A stretch of 64,000 nt of DNA, taken from contig CAZQUE010000019.1 in assembly GCA_964596185.1 (NCBI GenBank), positions 1 to 64,000 on the forward strand, in the 5' to 3' direction. Below, piece after piece: positions 9,708 to 16,212 of this stretch. A program made the position numbers and the translations under genes. This DNA comes from DYKG01 sp964596185. Its GTDB lineage: Bacteria > Muiribacteriota > Ozemobacteria > Ozemobacterales > Ozemobacteraceae. Every line of letters starts with the position of its first letter. The stretch's first letter is position 1. The notes beneath the pieces were generated by a model that made no database searches, had not been told where the DNA came from, and saw only the letters and a program-made list of their open reading frames with translations.

Positions 9708-10226
9708 TTATTTGCGGGCGGGGAGCCAGGCTTTGAGTGAAGCTGAAAATTCGTTGGTTTTGTTATCGGCGCTCAAATCAAGCTCGGAAATATAAACTCC
9801 GCTTGAAGCAATCTGCCGGCATGTCTGCCAAAAAGTTTGCGGCTGGGCCTTCTCAAGCCTGATATGCGCGGCCGGCTGACTTTTGCCAAAAATGACTATC
9901 GAAGTGCGATTGAGTATCGGACGACTATCCGAAGCCACAACCTCTCGGAAAGCCTGCTCAAGCTGGGCGGTCACCGAAGAATCTGCTTTGAATTCAACGC
10001 CTTCGAGCTGTCCTTTGAGCATGACGAATTCCTGCAAAAGCTTCTGCACTTCGGTTGCCTCTGCGCGCCGGGTTTCGAGAACCCGCGCCGCCATTTTCAG
10101 GCGATCTTGAAGCGGCACGGTAACCAGATACCAGAACAAGATAACCGGAACGACAAGGCCGAGAACTGTCAGGGCCCGGCGATCACGCTGCGGACGCTTT
10201 TGCCACCATAATTTCAGCTTTTCCAT
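9708..10226 (-). CDS. gspM: Type II secretion protein GspM-like
   Basis: This is a 172-residue bitopic protein: a basic cytoplasmic N-terminus (about 1-17), one membrane helix (about 18-38), then a coiled-coil-prone stretch (residues 45-75) and a small alpha/beta periplasmic domain. Size, topology and position as last gene after gspL fit GspM, the inner-membrane platform subunit that binds GspL. The sequence itself is poorly conserved across the family, so the name rests largely on topology and order. Its start overlaps the end of gspL by 13 nt, indicating translational coupling. It is the last gene of the T2SS cluster. Confidence 0.7.
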   Translation of the reverse strand: MEKLKLWWQKRPQRDRRALTVLGLVVPVILFWYLVTVPLQDRLKMAARVLETRRAEATEVQKLLQEFVMLKGQLEGVEFKADSSVTAQLEQAFREVVASDSRPILNRTSIVIFGKSQPAAHIRLEKAQPQTFWQTCRQIASSGVYISELDLSADNKTNEFSASLKAWLPARK

Positions 10227-11464
10227 TTCGCCTCCATGGCAAAAACCACTTCGTCACCTACTTTTCGCGATTCGGGCAATGCCACTTTTTCAACGACGCC
10301 ACTTGCTTCGATTTTTCGGCGAAATTCATCGAGAGAAGTATAATCGGTGGCGGAACCCTGAATGCGGAAGCCGTCAGCCCGGCTCTGCAGGCGTGCAAGC
10401 TTGATTCCTGATGCCGCAGCCGGCTCGATCAGGCGAAAAATGCTCAGCCAGTCAACATTCGGAATTGATCCCGCCTCGTTGAGGCTGGTTTGTGCTTCAG
10501 AAATCTTGCGCCGAATCTGGCTGACCGCATCAACCACCGGCACTCCGGGAAAAACCTTGGAAAAAGCCTGAGCGGTACTGATTCGGGTGCGTTCGGCCGC
10601 AGCTTCGGTCAGATAAACTTCAAACCAGAGAAAAAAATGACCGATAAAGACCAGACCCAGCAGCAAACCGACCAGGGCAGATGCCGACAAGCGCAAATTT
10701 TTTCCGACCAGCTGTTGCTGAAAGCCGGAAAGATCAAAATGTGCAGGCTCTTCAATCGCAGCCCCGACGAGAGAAAACAGCTGGCCACAGTTATTTTGTA
10801 AACTGACCGGAAAAACATTGCCAAGACCAGAGGCCGCCAAAATCGGCTGAATAGGCAGACTTCGATCGGAAATTACTCGCTGCAGGCTGTTTTTCGCTGA
10901 AAACAGGCCGAGATACTCACTGACTGGTGTGCTAATACGTATCGCAGCCTTCTGTTCAACTCCAGCAAGCAGAAAATCCGGAACGGCAAGGCGCCATACA
11001 ATCGCTGGGGCAAGCCTTGACGGCGAAAATTCCGGCGGAAAGGCGATGCCGGAAACCAGATAGCATGGTTCACCGACCGTTTTGGTAGAAATATTCCAGG
11101 AAAAAAGCCAATTCTCGTTGATTTCAGCATATTGATCGGCGGCCAGTTGAGGAATTACCCGAGCAACTTTTACCGGGTCAGCGAACGAAAGTTCGATTTG
11201 AAAAGGCAGGCCTGCGGTAGCCGGAAGAACGAGAATGTTGGGGACGTCTTGTGGGAGTGCTGGGAGCGGGCCCACATGCTGGTCGACCCCGGAGGGGGTG
11301 GGGTTTGAATGGTCGTTTGAACCTGAAGAATCAGGGACATCGACCGAAATGGGAGTTAGAGCGGTTGACGAAAGGGTGAACCAATGAAGTTCACCAGGAT
11401 TATCGGCAAAAGCAATATTGAATGAATCGCTCAAGGTATCTCCACATAGCGCACGATGCGGCAA
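10214..11464 (-). CDS. gspL: Type II secretion protein GspL-like
   Basis: The 416-residue product has a cytoplasmic domain of about 250 residues in the place of the GspL actin-like domain, one membrane helix (about 255-277, LSASALVGLLLGLVFIGHFF), a short coiled coil and a C-terminal ferredoxin-like domain. GspL recruits the GspE ATPase to the membrane platform and pairs with GspM. The ATG at 11464 has a GGAG 8 nt upstream and overlaps gspK by 34 nt. An in-frame TTG at 11434, in a TTGA overlap with the gspK stop and with its own GGAG, is a credible alternative start that would remove 10 residues. The N-terminal domain is divergent. Confidence 0.75.
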   Translation of the reverse strand: MPHRALCGDTLSDSFNIAFADNPGELHWFTLSSTALTPISVDVPDSSGSNDHSNPTPSGVDQHVGPLPALPQDVPNILVLPATAGLPFQIELSFADPVKVARVIPQLAADQYAEINENWLFSWNISTKTVGEPCYLVSGIAFPPEFSPSRLAPAIVWRLAVPDFLLAGVEQKAAIRISTPVSEYLGLFSAKNSLQRVISDRSLPIQPILAASGLGNVFPVSLQNNCGQLFSLVGAAIEEPAHFDLSGFQQQLVGKNLRLSASALVGLLLGLVFIGHFFLWFEVYLTEAAAERTRISTAQAFSKVFPGVPVVDAVSQIRRKISEAQTSLNEAGSIPNVDWLSIFRLIEPAAASGIKLARLQSRADGFRIQGSATDYTSLDEFRRKIEASGVVEKVALPESRKVGDEVVFAMEAKWKS

Positions 11465-12426
11465 ACTCCGGGCCGATCACGCTTAACCATCGCTTCAACC
11501 CGGCGGGTCGCATCACCATGCCAAGCTTGCGCTACTATTTTAAACCATTTGCTGTGAGTAATAAACCTGTTTGTATAACTCTTTTGAATCTTCCAGTCAA
11601 AGGCGACGATAAAGTTGGTATAACCGGCCAATTGCATGAACGGACGCGCAGACAGCAGTCGCGAATAAAACTCTTCGACTCGCTCTGCCGAATATTCCTT
11701 CGGCAGTCCGGGTATAGAAAGAATTATACCCTCATGAGCGGTATTGATATTGATTTCGCCATTGCCATAGACGGTAAGCAAATCTTCAAGCCCGGGACGT
11801 GAACCGGACGCAACGAGCAGATCGGGTGTAATTCCGGGAATTTCAAGCAATTCACGGATATCCTGCATCGGGCCATTGCGTGGCTCTCGCAGTCCATGCA
11901 GCATATATGTGGAAAATTCGGCGCCGAATTCTCGCGGGGAATCATCGTCGTCGACGTAATCGAGTATGCAATGCGCCAGTCGAGCCGATGCCGCCTGTTT
12001 TTCGGCATCGCCAATCAAGGAACCGCTGGCAACAATGCCAAGGTCGTAGTATTCAAAAGTTCGGGTAAGAATGTCCTCCTGAACCAGATTGACATTGAGT
12101 TTCGAAGACTCATCAACGACTGAAACAGTACAGCTGCAGACGCCGAACATTAAAGGCGATTCGGCAGTTGCGTCGGTTCGCGTTTTCCAGGCTTCGGTAT
12201 AACCATCGCCGAGAGAACGATCGACAAACAGTAGACTGATGGCAAAATCAATGCCACCGCGCGCAGCCCATTGCGCCTGCATTATCGCCTCCTGGCGGCT
12301 ATCGATTCGCGCCTGCAAACCGGCGTTGTCGAGAAAACGCAAATAGAGAGCGATCAGCAATGCTGACATTAGCAACACTGATACAAGCGCCATTCCGTTG
12401 CGGTTATTTACTGGAGAATTTTTCAT
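11431..12426 (-). CDS. gspK: Type II secretion minor pseudopilin GspK-like
   Basis: GspK is the large pseudopilin at the tip of the T2SS pseudopilus. The N-terminus after an 11-residue leader reads NG|MALVSVLLMSALLIALYL. Position 5 after the cleavage glycine is Ser and not Glu, as is typical of GspK, which caps the filament. The 331-residue length (this start) also fits GspK, twice that of other pseudopilins, with a saposin-like/helical insertion region in the middle. I chose ATG 12426 over an upstream TTG (12486) because it gives a normal short basic leader; neither has a strong ribosome site. It overlaps the gspJ end by 23 nt and gspL follows with overlap. Confidence 0.8.
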   Translation of the reverse strand: MKNSPVNNRNGMALVSVLLMSALLIALYLRFLDNAGLQARIDSRQEAIMQAQWAARGGIDFAISLLFVDRSLGDGYTEAWKTRTDATAESPLMFGVCSCTVSVVDESSKLNVNLVQEDILTRTFEYYDLGIVASGSLIGDAEKQAASARLAHCILDYVDDDDSPREFGAEFSTYMLHGLREPRNGPMQDIRELLEIPGITPDLLVASGSRPGLEDLLTVYGNGEININTAHEGIILSIPGLPKEYSAERVEEFYSRLLSARPFMQLAGYTNFIVAFDWKIQKSYTNRFITHSKWFKIVAQAWHGDATRRVEAMVKRDRPGVCRIVRYVEIP

Positions 12427-13267
12427 TGGGCAAAATAAAAGCCGTTTCAAAAAATTGTTTATCTCTGTTTTCAGAGGGAAAGACAAAACGCACGCAAATG
12501 CTATTACAGTCCGGCACCAATTCTGATATGCCGGTCATTTTGATCCAGTCGACGCCATTAAAATAATAGACCTCGAATCCTTCGAGAGTATCGAGGAAAG
12601 CCGTTTCAACACGGGCGGCCAGATCGCGTTTGCCGTCAATAAGTGTCGACACCGTGCGCTTCAGGCATTTCAGGGCCGGGTCATAACGCCATTCAATTCG
12701 TTTCACGCCACCGGGGATGCTGTCGCGGGCAAGCAATTCATTGCGGGTTGTTGTGTAAGCCATGAAATTGTCGCCACTGATAAAGTTGAAATCAACTTTT
12801 TTCTGATCAAGAATCATTTCACCCAGCTCTTTGCGCATGAGATCCATACAGAATGACATCTCACGATCACGCACCGAACTGTCTTCGGCGAGGCGGGAGA
12901 TACGTGACATGCCATGCAGCATCGAACCGAGCAGACTGAATAGAACTGCAAGCAGGGCGAGTGAGATCAGCATTTCTACGAGGGTGTAGCCGCGCCGGCG
13001 GAAGGGGATGCTCTCACAAAGGCGCGAAGGCACAAAGGGATTTTGCCTCGAAAGGCCTGGTTGCAGAACCGGCCAATAAGACCTAAACCCGGTCATTGAG
13101 CCCGAAAATCCTGTCGGAATAAACCTTTCGGAGACCGGTTCGGTTTTTTCCGGGCGAACACATGGATCCGCCCCTACGGGTGATGTGTTGAAATAAATTA
13201 TAGGTCGATGCGGGCAGGCGCGGTGGCCCTCTTCAACGGGTTTGATTTTAAAGTGCTTGCCTGTCAT
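12404..13267 (-). CDS. gspJ: Type II secretion minor pseudopilin GspJ, extended leader
   Basis: The prepilin motif RRRG|YTLVEMLISLALL with Glu5 marks a type IV pilin-like protein, and the order after gspI and before gspK identifies GspJ. The ATG at 13267 sits in an ATGA overlap with the gspI stop. From there the leader would be 93 residues to the cleavage glycine (codon 12991-12989), against the usual 5-25. The extra part is encoded by dispersed repeats (13011-13040 and 13152-13177, the latter translating as VGADPCVRP). An in-frame GTG at 13033, inside the first repeat, would give a normal 15-residue leader, so internal initiation is possible. The mature part (about 190 residues) looks intact. 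Confidence 0.8.
   Translation of the reverse strand: MTGKHFKIKPVEEGHRACPHRPIIYFNTSPVGADPCVRPEKTEPVSERFIPTGFSGSMTGFRSYWPVLQPGLSRQNPFVPSRLCESIPFRRRGYTLVEMLISLALLAVLFSLLGSMLHGMSRISRLAEDSSVRDREMSFCMDLMRKELGEMILDQKKVDFNFISGDNFMAYTTTRNELLARDSIPGGVKRIEWRYDPALKCLKRTVSTLIDGKRDLAARVETAFLDTLEGFEVYYFNGVDWIKMTGISELVPDCNSICVRFVFPSENRDKQFFETAFILPNEKFSSK
13011..13040. repeat. Dispersed repeat R1, copy 1 (in gspJ leader)
   Basis: The plus strand reads CTCTCACAAAGGCGCGAAGG and on. It is one of three related copies within 2 kb, all in pseudopilin leaders or junctions. Read on the gspJ strand it contains an in-frame GTG (13033-13031) that could serve as start codon. Confidence 0.6.
13152..13177. repeat. Palindromic repeat in gspJ leader (VGADPCVRP-coding)
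   Basis: The block begins GGGCGAACACATGGATCCGC and ends with CCCCTAC; its ends GGGCG and CGCCC pair. On the gspJ strand it is open and reads VGADPCVRP. The surrounding 13085-13145 also contains long imperfect inverted pairs (CCGGTC with GACCGG). The nearest relative in the window is in the gspI leader. Confidence 0.65.
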
Positions 13268-13821
13268 GGGGAGACCTCGGGATTGCCAGAAGCAACTTTG
13301 GTGGTCGGCTGCAGATAATCGGCGACGTAGGTTATCAGGGTCAGGCTTTCTTCCTGCCAGGCTTCGGGCCAGCTGACGGTAAGGCGGTATTCGAAAAGTC
13401 CGGCCGGGAAATTTCCCTCAGGTGATTTGATTTCTTCAGAATATTTAAATTCGGGGAATTCGCGGCCGAAAATTCCCGAGCGGCGAATCTTCTCGATACG
13501 CGCAGCTTTGGTTTCTGCAAGTTTTTTCCAGGCAAGGTTTCGGGCAATGGTGGCGTTTTTAGCACGAACCAGGCGGCGGGTCAGGTAATTTGTGCCGCTT
13601 GAAAGGGCTGCAGTAACCAGCACTAGTATGGTTAATGAGATCAGTATCTCGACGAGGGTAACACCTTTGCGCGTTTTTTGTGGGCGGACACATGGGACGG
13701 GTCCAGATCTTAAGCTGGCCCTTCGACCCGGCAGACCGGGTTCTGGGACCGTTTCGGTATTTAGCGGGCGGGCGCGGAGGCCCGCCCCTACAGATACGCT
13801 TTGAAGATGGTGGTGGTTCAT
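13264..13821 (-). CDS. gspI: Type II secretion minor pseudopilin GspI, repeat-encoded leader
   Basis: The motif RKG|VTLVEILISLTILV with Glu5 is a pseudopilin cleavage site; order and size fit GspI. The ATG at 13821 is in an ATGA overlap with gspH. There is no in-frame ATG, GTG or TTG between it and the cleavage glycine (codon 13665-13663), so the leader must be 53 residues long unless a CTG is used. That leader is made almost wholly of repeat sequence: residues 11-19 (VGAGLRARP) and about 41-48 (PVPCVRPQ) derive from two palindromic blocks. The mature domain of about 132 residues is of normal length. It is coupled by ATGA to gspJ. Confidence 0.82.
   Translation of the reverse strand: MNHHHLQSVSVGAGLRARPLNTETVPEPGLPGRRASLRSGPVPCVRPQKTRKGVTLVEILISLTILVLVTAALSSGTNYLTRRLVRAKNATIARNLAWKKLAETKAARIEKIRRSGIFGREFPEFKYSEEIKSPEGNFPAGLFEYRLTVSWPEAWQEESLTLITYVADYLQPTTKVASGNPEVSP
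13682..13792. repeat. Cluster of palindromic repeats in gspI leader
   Basis: It contains three inverted-repeat blocks: GGGCGGACACATGGGACGGG (13682 on, related to the gspJ block), a perfect ACCCGG-CAGA-CCGGGT hairpin (13726-13741), and GGGCGGGCGCGGAGGCCCGC with its tail (13766-13792), whose arms GGGCGGG and CCCGCCC pair. All are translated in frame on the gspI strand. Confidence 0.7.
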
Positions 13822-14324
13822 CTCGCGGCCGCTGTTTTTCTGACAAAATGGGCGTCGTAAGCGCGGATAGTAACGAAGACAGATTCATTGGACAACTGGT
13901 CGAAAAATCGAAGCTGTGGCGATTCGCAATAGCCTTCGGGAAGTATCTGCCAGCCTTTTTCAGGCCAGTCGAGCTGAATGTCCTGAGGTATGGTTACGGG
14001 GCGAAGCCACATATCGGATGAGGGCACCCAGCGCGAATTTTCGAAATAGTCGACCACCAGCTGCCGGTTTTCATTCATGGTTACCTGGTAATTTTTGCCA
14101 GAAAAGACAGCTTTTTCAAAAGCTTCGCGACAAAGAACCGAGGTCTGATGAACCAGGGCTTCGAGGCGATTTTTCTGCATCATTACGGCTGCAGAAGGTA
14201 AAACGACGCCGGCCATCATTGACAGAATCGCCAGCACCACCAGTAACTCAATAAGAGTGAAACCGGCTTTTTTCAGTCTGCAGGTTTCAGATTTACGAGC
14301 AAAGATAAAATGTAAGTCTCTCAC
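13818..14324 (-). CDS. gspH: Type II secretion minor pseudopilin GspH
   Basis: The prepilin motif KKAG|FTLIELLVVLAIL carries Glu5 and the hydrophobic helix. The mature part of about 147 residues fits GspH (GspH/FimT group), a minor pseudopilin of the tip complex. The start is a GTG at 14324 that lies inside a copy of the dispersed repeat R1 (14318-14345); a GAGG 4 nt upstream is also within that repeat. No other ATG, GTG or TTG precedes the cleavage site, so the repeat appears to supply the start signal. The gene is coupled to gspI by ATGA. Confidence 0.8.
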   Translation of the reverse strand: MRDLHFIFARKSETCRLKKAGFTLIELLVVLAILSMMAGVVLPSAAVMMQKNRLEALVHQTSVLCREAFEKAVFSGKNYQVTMNENRQLVVDYFENSRWVPSSDMWLRPVTIPQDIQLDWPEKGWQILPEGYCESPQLRFFDQLSNESVFVTIRAYDAHFVRKTAAAR

Positions 14325-14345
14325 AAAGCCTCAAAAACACAAAAG
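14318..14345. repeat. Dispersed repeat R1, copy 2 (supplies gspH start)
   Basis: The plus strand reads CTCTCACAAAGCCTCAAAAA, resembling 13011-13040 and 14899-14928. On the minus strand it includes GAGG-CTTT-GTG, the apparent ribosome site and start codon of gspH. Confidence 0.55.
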
Positions 14346-14356
14346 TCAGGTTCGAA

Positions 14357-14797
14357 TCATTTGCGGCCGATGTTCCAGTTTTCGATGTCGGCAAACTCAC
14401 CTTCACCACCGGCGACGCCGTCTTTGCCGTAACTGAGCAGATCGAATTCGGGCAGATGAACACCGGGCGAAAGATAGATATAATCGCGATCCCATGGGTC
14501 CTTTGGCAAGATGCCCTTTTCGAGATATGGGCCTTTCCACTTGGTGGGAACAGGGTCGAGCGTCGGTTTTTCGACCAGCGCCTTAAGAGTCTGCTCGGTT
14601 GTCGGATAAGTGCCATTATCGGCATAATAAAGTGCCAGAGCATTTTCGATGCTGCGAATCTGCACTTCGGCGGTCTGGCGGCGGGCCTCTTCAGTGCGTC
14701 CCATCATTCGCGGCAGGACAAGTCCAGCCAGCAAACTGAGTATTATAAGAACGACAAGCAGTTCGATAAGAGTAAAACCGCCACGTGGTTTAAGCAT
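14357..14797 (-). CDS. gspG: Type II secretion major pseudopilin GspG
   Basis: This is the major pseudopilin. A 7-residue leader ends at the motif GG|FTLIELLVVLIILSLLAG with Glu5. The C-terminal half has the family hallmarks: the NGTYPTTEQ segment, DPWDRDYIYLSPG and a calcium-binding loop DLLSYGKDGVAGG ending in a W-containing strand. The 146-residue length is standard. The ATG at 14797 has AGGAGA 5 nt upstream. Polymerised GspG forms the short piston that drives substrates through the GspD secretin. It is preceded by a 200-nt repeat-rich junction after gspF. Confidence 0.93.
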   Translation of the reverse strand: MLKPRGGFTLIELLVVLIILSLLAGLVLPRMMGRTEEARRQTAEVQIRSIENALALYYADNGTYPTTEQTLKALVEKPTLDPVPTKWKGPYLEKGILPKDPWDRDYIYLSPGVHLPEFDLLSYGKDGVAGGEGEFADIENWNIGRK

Positions 14798-14898
14798 TGT
14801 TCTCCTCCAGAGATGATTCTATCGCGGCAAGTTTAGCACATAACGACAAAGCCGTAAAAAATTATTTCGCTCCTTTGGTTGCGACATTTTGCTGGAAT

Positions 14899-14928
14899 CC
14901 TCTCACGAAGACGCAAGGAAACGAAAGA
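14899..14928. repeat. Dispersed repeat R1, copy 3 (gspF-gspG junction)
   Basis: The plus strand reads CCTCTCACGAAGACGCAAGG and on, the third R1 copy. It lies in the untranslated junction between gspF and gspG. Confidence 0.5.
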
Positions 14929-14967
14929 AAAAGCATTTCAACTAAACATGGGGCAAAAGCAATTCAA

Positions 14968-15010
14968 CGACGACGATTACGATTACGATTACGAGCACGA
15001 GCACGAGCGA
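14968..15010. repeat. Hexanucleotide tandem repeat after gspF stop
   Basis: Three GATTAC units (14975-14992) are followed by GAGCAC, GAGCAC and a partial unit (14993-15008). It begins a few bases after the gspF stop codon. It is non-coding here and is a composite simple-sequence element; slippage could vary its length. Confidence 0.8.
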
Positions 15011-15014
15011 AAGG

Positions 15015-16211
15015 TTACATGAAGCGGTTCATTTCATAGATCGGCAGAAGAACACCGATCATGATTGCGCCGACGACCGAGCCCATTACCACAATCAAAA
15101 GTGGCTCAAGAATGTTCAAAAACAATTCGGTGATTACCCGGTTTTCAGCCTCAAGCTCGGTTGCAGCCGAGTGCAGCATTGGTGCAAGCTCGCCCGAAGC
15201 TTCGCCGGCCTCGATCATCTGGATAACGAAGAGTGGAAAAAAGCTTGCCGATTTAAGCGCATCCGAAAACGAAACCCCGCGCTCAAGAGCCTTTTCAACC
15301 GAAGAAAGGGCATCATACTGCAAAAGAGAGGAATGATTCTCTTTTAGCACGCGCACGGATTCGAGCAGGGTAACGCCGCAGTCTATCATCATACCGGTGT
15401 TGCGGGCCCAGCTTTCCATACGCATGCCTTCAATGAATCGCCCCCAGATCGGCAATTTGAGCGAAATTTTTTCCCATAAACGGCGGGCAGAATCGACTTT
15501 CATGGCAAAATGGGCCACTGCGAGCAAAACCAGTGCTGAAAGACCCAAGCCGAGCCAGTAGGTACGAAAGAAATCGCTGAAGGCGATGAGGGCTCTGGTT
15601 ATCCAGGGCAGTTCACCCTGCACGTCAGCGAACATTTTTGCCACAGTCGGAACCAGATAAACCATCAAAAAAGCGAGAACACCTATTGAAATTATCGCAG
15701 TGATTGAAGGATAAGCGATAGCCGCAATAAAGCGACGGCGTTGTTCCATTTCGCGGTCTAGATGCGCAGCAAGCTGGGAAAAAGCGTAATCGAGCTTTCC
15801 GGTCGTTTCGCCAACCCTGATAACCGCTTGCAAAGATGGGGAAAAAACCGTTTGCAGCTCGGCAATAACTGCCGACAGGTCACGCCCTTTTTCGATTCCC
15901 TCGCGCATCTGCACGATGATCGAGCGGCGGGCCTGCCAGGCCTGCTGGGCTTCGATTCCAGATAAAGCTCTCGTCAGCGGAACGCCGCCGCGCAACAATG
16001 CCGCCAGTTGTCTTGAAAATCTGGCCTGCTCAGCCAGACTGAAATTTCGAGAAAAGCCAAGCCCATGTTCTTCAAGCGCCGGCGCGACCTCGAAAGGGGC
16101 CAGGCCTGATGAACGCAGGGATTGCCGGGCTGAAGCCAGATCATCGGCTTCGACAATACCGGCCGTCTCGGCACCAGATTGGTCATAAGCCTTATACTGA
16201 AAAAGCGGCAT
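15015..16211 (-). CDS. gspF: Type II secretion platform protein GspF
   Basis: GspF is the polytopic inner-membrane platform protein around which the pseudopilus assembles. The 398-residue chain starts MPLFQYKAYDQSG, the family's usual opening, then has two GspF cytoplasmic repeats, each followed by membrane helices (about 165-195, 215-240 and 370-395). The ATG at 16211 has GGGA about 8 nt upstream and begins 2 nt after the gspE stop; a longer reading from 16250 would run into gspE and is less likely. The C-terminus ends at the last helix as is usual. Confidence 0.92.
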   Translation of the reverse strand: MPLFQYKAYDQSGAETAGIVEADDLASARQSLRSSGLAPFEVAPALEEHGLGFSRNFSLAEQARFSRQLAALLRGGVPLTRALSGIEAQQAWQARRSIIVQMREGIEKGRDLSAVIAELQTVFSPSLQAVIRVGETTGKLDYAFSQLAAHLDREMEQRRRFIAAIAYPSITAIISIGVLAFLMVYLVPTVAKMFADVQGELPWITRALIAFSDFFRTYWLGLGLSALVLLAVAHFAMKVDSARRLWEKISLKLPIWGRFIEGMRMESWARNTGMMIDCGVTLLESVRVLKENHSSLLQYDALSSVEKALERGVSFSDALKSASFFPLFVIQMIEAGEASGELAPMLHSAATELEAENRVITELFLNILEPLLIVVMGSVVGAIMIGVLLPIYEMNRFM

Positions 16212-16212
16212 A

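Noticed and set aside
14968..15010. Hexamer array considered as a CRISPR or iteron site
   Set aside because: Units are only 6 bp with no spacers, and no replication or cas gene is near.
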